Assembly: GCF_010183535.1 (NCBI RefSeq)
Contig: NC_071329.1
Span: 19,358,879-19,422,878 of the forward strand
DNA length: 64,000 nucleotides
Source of the DNA: Caenorhabditis remanei
Lineage: Eukaryota; Nematoda; Chromadorea; Rhabditida; Rhabditidae
Reading direction: 5' to 3'
Shown here: one piece after another, positions 11,473-23,855 of the stretch
Numbering within the stretch: position 1 is the stretch's first letter
How the letters are laid out: each line of letters begins with the position of its first letter
Notes under the pieces: generated by a model
Database searches by the model: none
Seen by the model: the letters and a program-made list of their open reading frames with translations, nothing else
Told to the model about the DNA's origin: nothing
Translations under genes and position numbers: made by a program

Positions 11473-12986
11473 TTTGGTCTGAAATTCTGTATTTATCGTA
11501 TTTTATCACAAAAAAACCAAAAAATTCGAGAAAAATCGGTGAAAAAAGAGCAGAAATCGAGGGGAAATTTGCATTGGAAATGATGGAAGAGAAATGGTGG
11601 CCGAGGATTTGCAGTAGAAAAGAGGCAGCGGGAAAAGTTGATTTTAGCCTAAAATCTGGATTAGTTTTGCTTTTTTTTTAACTGGAAAAATACAGAAGTA
11701 CTTGACCTTATTATTAATACCAAAATATTTTAGAAAAAATATGAAAATACTGGCGAAAAATGGTTATAATGTCGGGGGACTAGAAAACTCTATGGTGGCC
11801 TTTGCTTGAAAATCGTCAATTACTCCCAAATTTCTCGGATTTTTCTTAAACAACGACTAAAATATAGCTTCTCACACCCATTTCCTCTATTTTCAGCACT
11901 TAAATTCAACTCAAGCCTTTCTAAAACCTCTTAAAAACCCTGTCAAACAAAAAAAAAATCGTAGAAAAAAAGAAAAGAGTGGAGCAGATGGTGTGCAGAT
12001 GGGTGGGGGGCCACCCATAGGTACACCATTTGCACAAAATTATTGATTTTCCGTTCTTCGCGGAGGGCTAACCACGTTTTTGGGAAGAATCCACATGGCA
12101 ATCTAGTTGTGTTTACTTTGGGGATGAAAGGTCACGTTTTTAGTCTGAAATTTTTCTTATATTTGGAAAATCGTGGTGTTAATCTGTAAAAAATAGACGA
12201 AAAGCGTTCCGAAAAAGGCTTTTAAACGATTTTTTGTAGTAACAACTGTAAAAACTGCAAAAATCTAAAATATTCTCAATTTCTATATTTTTTCAGTGGT
12301 TTTTTGATGATTTCTTTCATTTAAAAATCTAAAAACCTTAATTTTCCTCTGAATACCCACTTTTCAATTTAGTTTTTTCTATTCCAGCATGGTCTAACTT
12401 TCCCCATGGCCTAGCTTTCCCCATGGCCTAGAAATCCAAAAAATGGGAAAATTAGGCCATGGAAGGCTCATAAAAATCCGCGTCTGAGCTCCAGGAAAAA
12501 GAAATGTAAAAAAATGTATGCAAAATTTTTTTTTTAGATTTAACTCCCTATTGTACGTACACGTTATAAACACGCGATTTGGCTGAGCGGCGACTCAGGC
12601 CGCCAAGTGATGTGCAAACGCGCTTCACTAGACTTCCGGTTTCTAAGCAGACCCAGTAGGAGTACGACACGCTTCTTACAACCGCGCTCTACCGAAACTT
12701 ACTCAAAGCATTTTCCACATTTTCCCCCAATGTCACGTGCCTTCCCTAATCAAATCATCGAATTTCCCGTCCTGCTAGAGATCACAGATTTTTATTTCTT
12801 TTTTTTTTGAAATGTACACAAGTATAGGGAGTACACCCATCAATTATCTTCCTATTGATGTCCTCTTGATTGGCATTATTGTCGGGAGAGAGTGTGGAGA
12901 GAGTAAGGGGAAGTGAGAGACACAGAGAAATAGAGGGACAGTAGTAGTAATAGAGATAGAACAGTTGTATATTCAATAGATATAGG

Positions 12987-13420
12987 TACAGTATCGGCCA
13001 AAAATATATCATATTTTGCCTTTTTCAGTGGAAAATTTCCAAGAGTGTGTCATAGTAAATCTAACTGTCCCACAAAATAACTTTTTTTGGGATTGAACAG
13101 ACCAAGAGTCGAACTCCATTTTTGTAGTTGACAATTTTTTTGTACGGACAATCCCTGGAGAGTTATAGTAGTTTTAAGGGGACAGCTCAAAAATTGCACT
13201 ATATTGCACTGAAATTGGTAAATTTGAGAGAGAAATTACTTTGTCGATATGTAACTTGCTAGGAAACGTCCGTACAAAAAAGTTGTCAACTACAAAAATG
13301 GAGTTTTACTTTTGTTCTGTTCAATCCCAAAAAAAGTTATCTTGTGGAACAGCTGGTTTTACCATGACACGCTCTCAAAGTTGGGCATTTTCAACTGAAA
13401 AAAGCACTGTAGGTACTGTA
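12987..13420. mobile_element. Fold-back MITE with TACAGTA ends
   Basis: Left arm (TACAGTATCGGCC, AGAGTGTGTCATAGTAA, TTTTTGTAGTTGACAA) is matched in inverse by the right arm (TTGTCAACTACAAAAATGGA, CCATGACACGCTCTC, GGTACTGTA). No transposase is present. A related copy lies at 23957-24371. The ends suggest a Tc1/mariner-mobilised element. Confidence 0.7.
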
Positions 13421-13926
13421 GGTAGGCAAGGCTTACTAGGGAATTACTAGGGGGCTCACTTGGAGAAGAACGTCATGGTATATATTGCTGGAAAATTGAT
13501 ACTTTTGTGATTCCGAATCTTTATACAGTTTTTTTAAGTGGTCATCCCAGTTTTGATAAATTCAGCTCCAAAGTTTGAGCTAATTAGGCTACCAGAAAAA
13601 TTCTTCATGAGATCTAGGAAGGGTCGTTCTTGACCGATTTTTTTGGTTTTTAATGAAAGTGAACTCAAAATTGGGGGTTCCTACGTTTTCTCTAGGATTT
13701 CCTGGCAAAAATCGGATATTTTTGCTAGAACAAAGCATTTAAAGAATTAATTGGTACTATCTCAGATTTTGGTTAATTTTTGTTGATTTATTCGAGTTTT
13801 TGGGTCAATACTTGAAGTTTTGCATGTTTTTCTAGCTGTTATCGTGTAATAATAGACGTTTCAGGAAAAAGAAAATTAACGTCTAAATTTGATATACATA
13901 ACCCTGCAGAATTGGACTGGTTTTGA

Positions 13927-14097
13927 CCATACTTGTCAAATCACGGGCCGGCCCGGGCCCTCTGAAAATTTCAGGGCCCGGGCCGGCCCGCAGGGCCCGC
14001 AGCAAGCCTTTTTTTCAATATTTTGACGGGCCGGCCCGGGCCGGGCCGGAAGATTTTTTTAGCGGGCCCGGCCCGGCCCGGCCCGTGACAAGTATGG
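13927..14097. repeat. GC-rich palindromic repeat, copy 1
   Basis: Bounded by CCATACTTGTCA and its exact inverse TGACAAGTATGG. The interior is a run of GGGCCGGGCC-type words on both strands around a short AT spacer. Two larger relatives are at 36059-36405 and 52826-53360. Confidence 0.8.
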
Positions 14098-17000
14098 TTT
14101 TGACACGTTTATGTATTTACCTTGAGGCTTGTAATCGAGGGACACCTTCGCCGCAATTTATCTCGGTACCCAAAGGAGTATCAACAACATGCAAACTGAC
14201 AAAATATAGCTTAAAATTCATGGAATATTTCTTCAGTTGAAACAATTTTCGTATGTTTAAAGACAACTGAGATAGGATGCTCCTAACTCTTAGTGCGCTT
14301 CCATTACAGGTTTTACGGTAGGCCTGTCCTCAACCCACCAATCTTAACCCCTGGGTAAATTGAGAGTCCTTCAAACATTTAAATCATCAAAAACTACCCC
14401 CAGGAGTTATTTTCCAGATTTTTCCCTCCATAACTTTCGATGACCCCTATATCACTGACAGATTGATTGATCTCTCCCCATAAGTGTAAACCTATTTATC
14501 ATTTCTCTCTCTCTCTCTTTTCATAGATTTTGTTTATAATCCATCACTCTTTCCTCCCCTTCTCACTGACATTTGACCCATCTTTTTCTTCTGTGATATC
14601 ACATTTACTCCCTCTCTGCGTCTCTAAGGGATTGTGTGTTCTCTTCTCCAGAAATTCGAGGGGTGTATCTCTGGAACTTGCGGATAGAATGGGCTGAAAT
14701 TAAGGGAAAAGCTTAAAATGGGTCTAAAGTGCCGATGTGCTAAAATTAAGCAATTTCCAATCACAATTTTTGGAGATATAGCGCACTTCAATATCTCTCA
14801 GGTACTATGTGTTCTCTATGGGTGCTTAGCTAGTATCTCTGAAACTAGCCGATAGAATTGGCTGAAATTGAATGAAAAACTTAATAAGGGTCTAAGGTAC
14901 CTGCCTGTCAAGATTCAGCAATTTCCAGCGATTCCGAATAAAGTTAGAACCTTTCAAGCTTTTCCAATCTCTCTAATTTTTGGTATGTATCTTCCTTATC
15001 ATTCAACCACCACCTCCACAAAATTCCAGTCAATTCCAACCATTCATTCTAGTTTTCCCCGCCTTTGGAATCCTGTCACTTCTCTAACCCCTATTTCCCC
15101 CTCCTCCCTCTCTCTTCTTCTTCTCCTCTATTACTGCTCTTCGAGCCCTTTCCTCCAAGATTTCTTCTATGTGTCCCCTTTCTCTCCTATGATGCAATTC
15201 CTCAGCCCACGTGCTGTTTTCTAGTTTTTTTTTCTCCTTCCCCCATTCCATTGCATCTCCTTTTTCTGTTCCAGTTGACTTATGTATATAAAAGATCACA
15301 CCATCTTTTTAATATAAACTTTTTCTGTTTTTCTGTGCCGACAAATGATCAAAGGAACAATCATTTCAGACATTCCTCGCATGGTTCGTATCCCTATAAA
15401 ACGGGGAGCTCTTTCTGCTTGTTGTCTTGATCTTTTGTTCTCTTCAAGTCGCATTGTTGTTGTTTATACCATCTGTCTAGAATTTTCCTATTTTTGGTCG
15501 TTGGTCAGTGTACGTTAGGTCAACTCGGGGCAAAAGTGGATAGCTAATGGCTAATTCACTCAATTAGATAGGCTAACTAGTAGACTCGAAATCCTTAAGT
15601 TGGCTGTCTAATTTTGCTATTTTTGGTTTTGACGGCCACTTACAAGGAAGGTCCTGGTAGCATATTTTGAGCTCGAAAACTGTTTTATAGCTTTTAAGCT
15701 ATCTCTAAAGGCTATTTTCATTATTTTTCTCTGACTATGGTTACGGTAAGTCTCTAAACGTGACTCCTAAGATTCCAGACCGCATATCTTGAACCGAAAA
15801 GCAAAGACAATACAGGTTTAGCAATATTTAGAATGTGACTAATTTCTGATCCCAAAACAATTGACAGGCTCATCTTATAGGACACTGAAATGGCTAATCC
15901 ACCTAATTTTGACCCGAGACAAGATCTGATGAATTATTCATCCCATTTGATTGTTCCTCTTTATTCAGCTTAGTTTTCTCGACCACGCCCTTAATTATCC
16001 CGTAATTATGCATTCCCTCCGATTGACCAGAGTAAGCCGTTACCAAGGTTGTTTTCAAAGATATGAGCCGCCCAACCAATTTTAATGGAACATGAGGGGG
16101 AAGTGAACCGGTAATAAGTCTCAATGTCCTGTTGCATACCAAGGTTACTCAAACTTGACCAGTTAAGCTTTATTATAATTCTCTATTTTCCTAACTTTTA
16201 CTTTATTTTTCTCGAATATCAGACCTCCAGGGCAAAAACTAAATATATATTTGGAATCAGCGTTTTTTCAGCTTTCCAATGATATAGGTCTCGTCCCATT
16301 ACTCCAAATTGACCATTTTTTAACCCAAATATCAAAGTTTTATTTCAAAACCTATGCTTCATTAGACTTGCTTCATCAAATTGCATTGATATTTTTAGTA
16401 ACTACTGTAAGCTGTGACGCAATTCTGGGCTTACACGTCTGAATTTCATCATCGACGTCTTCTTCATGTATTCCCTTTGCATCATCCAGCCAGTCTTAAG
16501 CCGGATATTTTAAAATATATGTAGTGGTTTTTGCATCATTCCCTTTATACGTGCTCCTTCTGGTATGCCTCGACGTATCCTTCTTGTACCAAGTATTATC
16601 ATTCACGACCTCATGCCGGGAGACGTTTAAGGTGCACGGAATTTGTTCGGATAGGTCGAATGCATGAAAAATCGTGGTAAAAATGGTTAAAAACGTTGTA
16701 AATTTCTGTTTTTCACCCTCTTCAACTACGACACCCATCTGAACGAATTCCATGCGTCTTTAACTCTTCCCGGCATGGGTTTGTGAACCGATATTACTAA
16801 ATTATTATTCTTACTGAAAATAGTTTAATGGTAGAAAGAATGATAAAGTTCCCACGGTTCGGTATGCACTGTGTACAGTTTTTGCATATTGCATATTTTT
16901 GGAATCTATGTGGCTTTTCTCTTTTTTTGCCATCTTTTATCGTCTAAACCATATTTTTTCTCTCTAACTGTCTCCGTATCACCGTAAACGAGCGGAGGAA

Positions 17001-17939
17001 GGTTAGTGACCATCAAACAAACCATTCTTTCTCTTCTTATCAACTTTATGACACTAATTCTTATCTCTACTTATGTTGTTTCTACTTTATTGGGAACATT
17101 CTTCTCTGGTTTTTTGTACCTTCTTATATAGAAATTTTTTGATTCGAAGCGAAATCGGTGACTATCAAAATTCATCGAATCATAGGTAGTTTTTGACCGA
17201 TTTTCTTGATTTTTAGGTCGAGAAAATCACGTTTCCAACGTTTTTCTAAACAGGTTCATACAAAGAACTTTGAATTTCGGTGAAAAATTATATTAGTGAG
17301 TTAAAATCAGTAAAATTGAAATTCAACTGATCTCAGGTGATTTTTGACCGATTTCCTTAATTTTAGAGTCAAAAAGACTCAAAAATCGGTTTTTTATCAA
17401 CATTTTCAATGCAAAAATTGGGATTTTTGTCAAAAATCAAGTTTAAAGGTGTAACTCTTACAAAATTAAAATTTGGTGAGCTAGAGAGCTCAAAAAGTGA
17501 CGTTTCTTTCAAAAACACATGTGCAAACTCTACCTTCTTGAACCCACCTATCTCTATTTCTTCAGTTTTTCTTCCACTTTTCAATTTTTGAACCCCATCC
17601 CTCCCTTTACTAACCTTTTCCCCTTCTTTTTCATTCTCCTCCTTTCGTTATTTACTGCATTCTATTCAGCTGAGTAAATAATCTCTTTCTCCTCAACACA
17701 CAATAACCCCTCTCTATACCTACTAAATACCTTCACTAATACTACTTATTTATTTCATTGATCGGAAAAGACATTTCTTTAGTTCTTACGGGGCATTAGA
17801 AACATTTTGCACTATTCTTGAGTTTTTATACCTAAGTTTGGGTTATTAAGGGAAAATCCTGTCAGAAACTCTAGAACGTGGACAATCGGGTGCACAGACC
17901 GACGTGTCTTCCTTCTAACCACTCAAAAATTTGTACCCT

Positions 17940-18295
17940 GATACCATACGGGCCGAAACGGGCCGACATTGGCCGCCGCGTAACTCGCGTCAAACTCAAT
18001 ATTATGAAATAAAAAATATACCAAAATGTAGATCTCGGCGATTTCTATCTCCGTGACCCACCACGGGCCGGATGGCTATTCGTTAATGTGCCTCATTTCG
18101 GCGTTTTTTGACACCTTTTCCCTGCCTGTGGCACATTAACGAATAGCCATCCGACCCGTATTAGCTTACGGACATAGAACTCGCTGAGATCTACATTTTG
18201 GTATATTTTTGGGCTTTTAATATTGAGTTTGACGTGAGTTACGCGCCGGCCCGTGTCAGCCCGTTTCGACCCGGTTCGCAAGTATGCCTGATACT
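17940..18295. repeat. Fold-back repeat, ~150-bp arms
   Basis: GGATGGCTATTCGTTAATGTG at 18070 is mirrored by CACATTAACGAATAGCCATC at 18132. The arms also share TATACCAAAATGTAGATCTC and its inverse, and GGGCCGAAACGGG and its inverse. Related sequence is at 31374-31691. Confidence 0.75.
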
Positions 18296-18478
18296 TTCGA
18301 GTCCGTAAATTCCGAATTTGTAATAAAAGTCTGTTAAATCCTTCTATGAATCGAGTTATGACACGTTATCTTTGGCAAAGCTATAGTTTAACCTTTAGAA
18401 AACGTCATAACTCGGCTCACAGAAGGATTTATTAGAATTTTATTTCAGATTCGGAATCTACAGAGTCGAAAGTGTCAA
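18296..18478. repeat. Short fold-back repeat abutting the previous one
   Basis: TTCGAGTCCGTAAATTCCGAA at the left pairs with TTCGGAATCTACAGAGTCGAA at the right. Inner arms share AAATCCTTCTATGAATCGAG and its near inverse. Confidence 0.65.
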
Positions 18479-18754
18479 GGGGCCAAATTTTTAATGGTAT
18501 GTCTTTCTGTCTTTAGAGATTTTCAAGAATTTGCTCAATTTCCGTTACACTCGGGACGTTTCGAAACAGTTTCAATATATTTTTGTCTTTATGTGTGTCT
18601 GTTTTTCCGTAAATCTCATTTCTACCCGTTGAGGTGTCTGTTTACTCCTGTAATTGTAAATTTTGCATTTTCCATCTATCTGTGTGTCTGTTTATTTGAG
18701 TTCTTTCGATTTTTCAACATTTTTGACCATTACAACCTCCCAATTATTACAGAA

Positions 18755-21700
18755 ATGGGTGTCAACGACCATGATGTCACTGTACCGCTTCAAGTGGAGC
18801 GTCAACCAATTCCAGAGGTAAATTGATGAGGAAATAACTGATTTTAGGGTTGAAAAATGGGGTTTTTCGATTAATTTTCAAGATTTTGAGTCAAAAATCG
18901 ATCTTAAAAACGTCAAAAATGAAATTCTGCTATAAAAAGCGTAACCTTTCTAAATGTTTGTTGTTTTGGACCGTTTCCAACACCATATTTCCCAAAATGT
19001 TGTATTTTTTGAATCTCAAAAATCTTCGAAATGTCTCTAGAAGAGAGCAACACCACAACGTCTTCTGAATCCTGTCTGAAGACGTCTGGATCAAGCTCTG
19101 AGAAAAATTCTTCAGGAAAATCATCAAAAGAAGAAATTATCTTTCCTGAGGCAAACGGTTTTTACAGCAAAAATTTAGAAAAATAAAAATTATCAATAGA
19201 GCGCACTTCCAACCTATACATTTCCAGGGCCGCCTGACCCGATGCCTTGCCTTCTCCGCCTTTGTCATCACATTGGCCTCGTTCCAGTTCGGATATCATA
19301 TTGGATGTGTTAATGCGCCAGGAGGGGTGAGTAAAGAATTCAAAAATGTTAAAATTTGGCAAGATTGGTGGCCTAGAAGTCCAAAACTAGTCCTCCAAAC
19401 TTCTCGAAAATGGAATAACCTGATTCAACTCATTAAGACGGTTGAGAAAAGTATAATCATAACGTCACAATTGAGTTTATGAGGATTGGGGGCTAGTTTT
19501 GGGTTTCTAGGCCATCAACTTCAAATCGTCATAACTTGGCCAAAAATTGCTTATTTTGAAATTCGAAACCTGTTTTTCGTTTATCAGAGAATTGTCTACG
19601 AGTTATGGGCCAGAAAATCGATGTTTTTGATGATTTTTGAAGGAATTTAATGGAATTTTTTGTAGCTAATCACTGAATGGATCATCGGATCTCACAAAGA
19701 TCTGTTCGACAAAGAGCTCACCAGAGAGAATGCAGATTTGGCATGGTCCGTCGCTGTCTCGGTGTTCGCCGTCGGTGGAATGGCTGGAGGTCTTCTCTCC
19801 GGATGGTTGGCCGATAAAGTCGGACGGCGTGGAGCTCTTTTCTACAATAATATTTTAGCACTGGCAGCGGCTGCGTTGATGGGATTGGCGAAATCTGTGG
19901 GAGCCTATCCGATGATCATTTTGGGACGATTAATTATTGGTTTCAATTGTGGTGAGTAATTAAAATTCAAAAAATAGGATTTTAGAGATTTTTTGGTGAA
20001 CCTTCTGAAACTCATTCCAAGCGTGAAATCCATAAAAATCTTCTGAAATGGGCGGAGCTTAAGCTTCCAATGGTAATTAAACCGGAAATTTTATTTTTTG
20101 TTAGCTGTAAATTGTAGATCACAAAAAATTCGGATTTATTATAAGTTTTAAAAATTTATTGCAATTTGCTGTTTTCGAAAAAAAACATTTGTCGTTTTGA
20201 GTCGCTACTCACCAAATTTGTCCAAAAGGGGCGGGGCTTAGGTCTGATCACGAGACTCGAATTTTAAGAATTTCTATGTTTTAAAACCTGTAAACCCGAA
20301 AAATCCAAAGAGAATGGGAGATTTTTTTAGTGTTTTGATATTTGCGAAAAGAAAAAAAAATCTTCAGTCGCCGCTGAGCAAATCTGTGCTACTCAGCAAA
20401 TTTGAAAAAAGGCGCTGAACCCTTTTTAGAGTTCTAAGGGGTAACAAGATATGAACAATTTGAAAATCATACTTTAATCACTCAGGAAGCCCTGGATCTT
20501 ATAGAAAATGCCTATTTTTTGAGGAAGATTAAAACAATTTCAGCCTAACCGGGTTGGGGAGAAATCATTCGTTTAGTATAGTTTTCAGGGGTTTCGGGAA
20601 AAAAATGAGCCGAAAAAAGCAAAAACCGGGTTAAATTGATCAACATCGCTTAAAATGGCTTTAAAATAGTCAAAAAAACTTTGAAAAAACTTCGACCAAA
20701 AAATTTTTTTTTCAAATCAAAAATGAGCAGCTGTTTTTACTTGAATTTTTGAGTTAATAGGTTTCCATACCAGAAAAACTCAAAAATCACACTCTCCAAT
20801 TCTTAAAATGCACCCCTAATCATATATTTTCTTCCAGGACTCTCCTCGGGCCTCGTCCCAATGTATCTTACCGAAATCTCCCCCGTCAACCTTCGCGGAA
20901 TGCTCGGATCCCTTCCCCAACTCTTTGTCACCATCGCCATCCTCGTTTCACAAATCTTTGGACTTCCTCATCTACTCGGAACCGGTGACCGTTGGCCACT
21001 CATCTTCGCGTTCACCGTCGTACCGGCCGTCCTTCAGTTGGCTCTCCTTCTCATGTGCCCAGAATCGCCAAAGTAGGCGTTTGAAGGGTTTGAGAATAAA
21101 AATGAGTCAAAAATCTCGAAAATTCGGTTCTAAATCGCTTAAAATCGTCTAAAAAAATAAATTCATTATCCTGTTTCCAGATACACTATGGGTGTGCGTG
21201 GAGACCGAGAAGCCGCCGAGAATGCACTCAAAAAACTTCGCGGCACCAACGATGTCGCCGCCGAGATTCAAGCTATGGACGACGAGGCGCAAGCAGCAAG
21301 AAACCAACAGAAACCAAATATGGGAGCCATGTTTAAGGTAATAAGGGATGATTTTTACAGAAGCTAAGTGGAATTTTTGGATTCCTTCAGTTTGATTACA
21401 TATGTCACACAAATTTTAGGAAACCACCCCCATTTTTAGGAGAGTTATGACCCTTCAAAACTCGATGGCCTAGAAACCCAAATTTTTGGAAAACCTAGGC
21501 CATGATTTATAATTTTTACAGAAAATGTTTTACCCCTCACGGAACACTTTTTAAATTTCAAAAATATCAATTTCCAACCGAGTTATGATGATTTGATGTC
21601 CTAGAAACCCAAAACTAGTCCCCCCCCCCCCATCACAAGCTCAATTACGACCAAAGTAGGGCATGATTATACTTTACTAAACCGTCTTAACAAGTTGAAT

Positions 21701-23060
21701 TTGAATATCGTATTTTCGAAAAAAAAAATTAGGCGGCCTAGTTTTGGATTTCCAGGCTTTTTCTAGACCATCATATAAGTTTTTCACCTAAAAAAGTTTT
21801 TCCAGGGCGCTCTCGCCTGGCCAATGTCGATCGCCATCATGATGATGTTGGCTCAACAACTGTCCGGTATCAACGTCGCCATGTTCTACTCTACAGTAAT
21901 CTTCCGCGGGGCGGGGCTTACCGGAAACGAGCCATTCTACGCGACAATCGGAATGGGAGCTGTCAATGTGATCATGACTTTGATCTCCGTCTGGTTAGTG
22001 GATCACCCGAAATTCGGACGTCGTTCCCTTCTATTGGCTGGGTTGACTGGAATGTTCTTCTCGACACTTCTTCTTGTTGGTGCGCTGACTCTTCAGAATC
22101 AAGGAGCTGATTATAAAGTTAGTGAGGGCAAAAATTAAAACAATTTTTTTGGAATACTAGCGTACGATTTTCATATCTTGTAAATAATGTTTTGCTCAAA
22201 TCATAACAATTTTTAAATTTAAAAATAACCCATTTTCAGCCGAGTTATGACGATTTGAAGTGGATGTCCTAGAAATCCAAAACTAGTCCCCCGCCCTCAA
22301 AAACTCAATTGTCACGAAAATATGTTATGATTATACTTTTCTGAACCGTCTAGACTTGCTAAATCTGAATATTATATTTTCGAAAATTTTCGGTGTTCGA
22401 CTAGGCTTCGATTTCTAGGTCATGTTCTGGTTTTCTAGACCATCTCATTAAAATTAACATAATGCGCTTAAATCCTAAGCTTTTTGAGTTTTTAAAACTG
22501 TAATCAGGTACATGAAAACTGTTTTAAGCCACGTGGATTAGGAAATCATGTTTTTGGGTTTCTAGGCTACCTGGCCATTATCATACTTTTCTGAAAGCTC
22601 TCGACCAGCAGATTCTGAATGTTTCATTTTGAACTTCTTATTTTACAGTGGGCATCGTACTCGGCCATCGTGCTCGTCCTCCTCTTCGTCATCTCATTTG
22701 CCACCGGACCCGGCGCCATTCCATGGTTCTTCGTCTCCGAGATCTTTGACTCGTCGGCTCGTGGAAATGCGAACTCGATTGCTGTCATGGTTAATTGGGC
22801 AGCCAATTTGTTGGTTGGATTGACCTTCTTGCCAATTAACGTGAGTTTTTGCCCAATTTTTAGCTAAAATTGGCCATTTTCGCCCAATTTTTGCCCAAAA
22901 CATGCCCAAATCCTTGCAGAACGCCCTCGGTCAGTTCTCGTTCTTCATCTTCTCCGGATGCTTGGCCTTCTTCATTGTCTACACATGGAAATTCGTTCCG
23001 GAGACGAAAGGAAAGTCGATTGAACAAATTCAACACGAATTTGAAAACCGAAAGAAGTAA
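18755..23060 (+). CDS. fgt-1: Facilitated glucose transporter (GLUT/SLC2 type, MFS)
   Basis: Eight exons: 18755-18817, 19228-19326, 19666-19951, 20838-21072, 21181-21337, 21806-22117, 22649-22840 and 22920-23060, giving 494 aa, near the ~500 aa usual for GLUT proteins. Sugar-transporter signatures appear in order: [11 protein letters not shown] in TM1, DKVGRRG after TM2, [25 protein letters not shown] before the central loop, QQLSGIN in TM7, GRRS after TM8, [14 protein letters not shown] in TM10 and VPETKGKS after TM12. It should move glucose down its gradient across the plasma membrane. In C. elegans FGT-1 is the main glucose transporter and, as I recall, its clone-based name shares the H17B01 prefix with emc-1, which agrees with the linkage here. 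AATAAA at 23155-23160 follows the stop. Introns carry a CCTAGAAACCCAAAACTAG-type repeat. Confidence 0.92.
19371..19514. repeat. CCTAGAAACCCAAAACTAG-type fold-back, fgt-1 intron 2, copy 1
   Basis: GGCCTAGAAGTCCAAAACTAG at the left is mirrored by CTAGTTTTGGGTTTCTAGGCC at the right. The middle contains GAAAAGTATAATCATAACG, whose inverse is in the other copies. Confidence 0.75.
21460..21760. repeat. CCTAGAAACCCAAAACTAG-type fold-back, fgt-1 intron 5, copy 2
   Basis: GTCCTAGAAACCCAAAACTAG (21596) and GCCTAGTTTTGGATTTCCAGG (21738) form the arms. A partial extra arm is at about 21465. A run of C residues lies next to the left arm. Confidence 0.75.
22262..22440. repeat. CCTAGAAACCCAAAACTAG-type fold-back, fgt-1 intron 6, copy 3
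   Basis: GTCCTAGAAATCCAAAACTAG on the left and CGATTTCTAGGTC on the right, with the conserved ATGATTATACTTTTCTGAACC core. Confidence 0.7.
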
Positions 23061-23154
23061 ATTATGTACATTTTTTCTTTTGTCATTTAACTTTCTATAA
23101 TACTTGTCTTTGAATAATTATTTTTTGAATTTCTCTTTTAGAAGATATTTCTAG

Positions 23155-23160
23155 AATAAA
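23155..23160 (+). terminator. fgt-1 poly(A) signal
   Basis: AATAAA 95 bp after the fgt-1 stop codon and before a repeat copy. Confidence 0.5.
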
Positions 23161-23190
23161 CTTTGTGTTTTTTAAAAATTGTTCAACTCG

Positions 23191-23475
23191 TGGCCTAGAA
23201 ATCCAAATTTTAGAATTCTAGGCAATAACTTGTAGACATTTCTTTGACTAACAAAAAACAGTTTTCAAATTTCAAATTAAAAAATTTTTGATCGAGTTAT
23301 GACAATTGGAAGTTGCTGGCCTAGAAACCCAAAACTTGTTCCCCATGATCAAAAACACAATTTTGTCAAAGATAGGGCATGATTATATTTTTCTGAACCG
23401 TCTTAATGAGCTGAATCCGATTATTCTATTTTCGAAAAGTTTGGAGGACTCATTTTGGATCTCTAAGCCTGATTT
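23191..23475. repeat. CCTAGAAACCCAAAACTAG-type repeat, 3' of fgt-1, copy 4
   Basis: GGCCTAGAAACCCAAAACTTG and CATGATTATATTTTTCTGAA are present, with a degraded right arm. Confidence 0.65.
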
Positions 23476-23751
23476 TCCAATCAACGAAGCCGTATTGCGC
23501 AGTTTTTAAAAACGGCATGTGATAGAGCAGGGTCAAAAGTATATATGTGCAAAGTTTCAGCCAATTCTCAACCGTGATATAAAGAATATTTCCTTGTTAG
23601 TTGTAAGTTTTTGTCAACTATTATTTCCAATCCCGCAAGTACTCCTCGTGCCAAAAAACGCATATTTGCCATCTCACAGTTTCTGATAGTGTACCCATTA
23701 AAAGCAGCGCATAAAAATAATTGCCCATTTTAATTTCTTTCATCAGCCATT

Positions 23752-23758
23752 TTATCAG
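23752..23758 (-). promoter_or_regulatory. Candidate intestinal GATA site upstream of the CUB gene
   Basis: TTATCAG (inverse CTGATAA) lies ~100 bp before the CUB gene ATG. CTGATAA fits the ELT-2 site consensus, and many C. elegans CUB-like genes are intestinal. The assignment rests on position and consensus only. Confidence 0.35.
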
Positions 23759-23855
23759 CCATAGTCGTAAACACACCGCCACGAATTTCAAATTGTGTTG
23801 TTTCAGAATAATTTCAGAATAATTTTTGTATAATTGGTCAGTATTTCAGACAGTC

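Larger units (their letters stand above)
11473..18754. other. Divergent intergenic region between emc-1 and fgt-1; no gene found
   Basis: I find no exon set with coding character on either strand across 7.3 kb. It holds a duplicated CTTTCCCCATGGCCTA at 12404-12430, a fold-back element at 12987-13420, a GC palindrome at 13927-14097, pyrimidine-rich DNA at about 14500-15250, and two fold-backs at 17940-18475. Promoters of both flanking genes should be here, but I cannot point to defined sites. Confidence 0.6.

Noticed and set aside
13923..14240. Proline/glycine-rich open frame (GPARAGP)
   Set aside because: It is produced by the GC palindrome; there are no splice signals or homology. The same applies to frames at 35963-36306 and the end of the frame at 52563-52880.
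14868..15430. Overlapping 118-121 codon frames in pyrimidine-rich DNA
   Set aside because: Low-complexity Ser/Leu/Phe/Pro composition, no splice structure and no homology.
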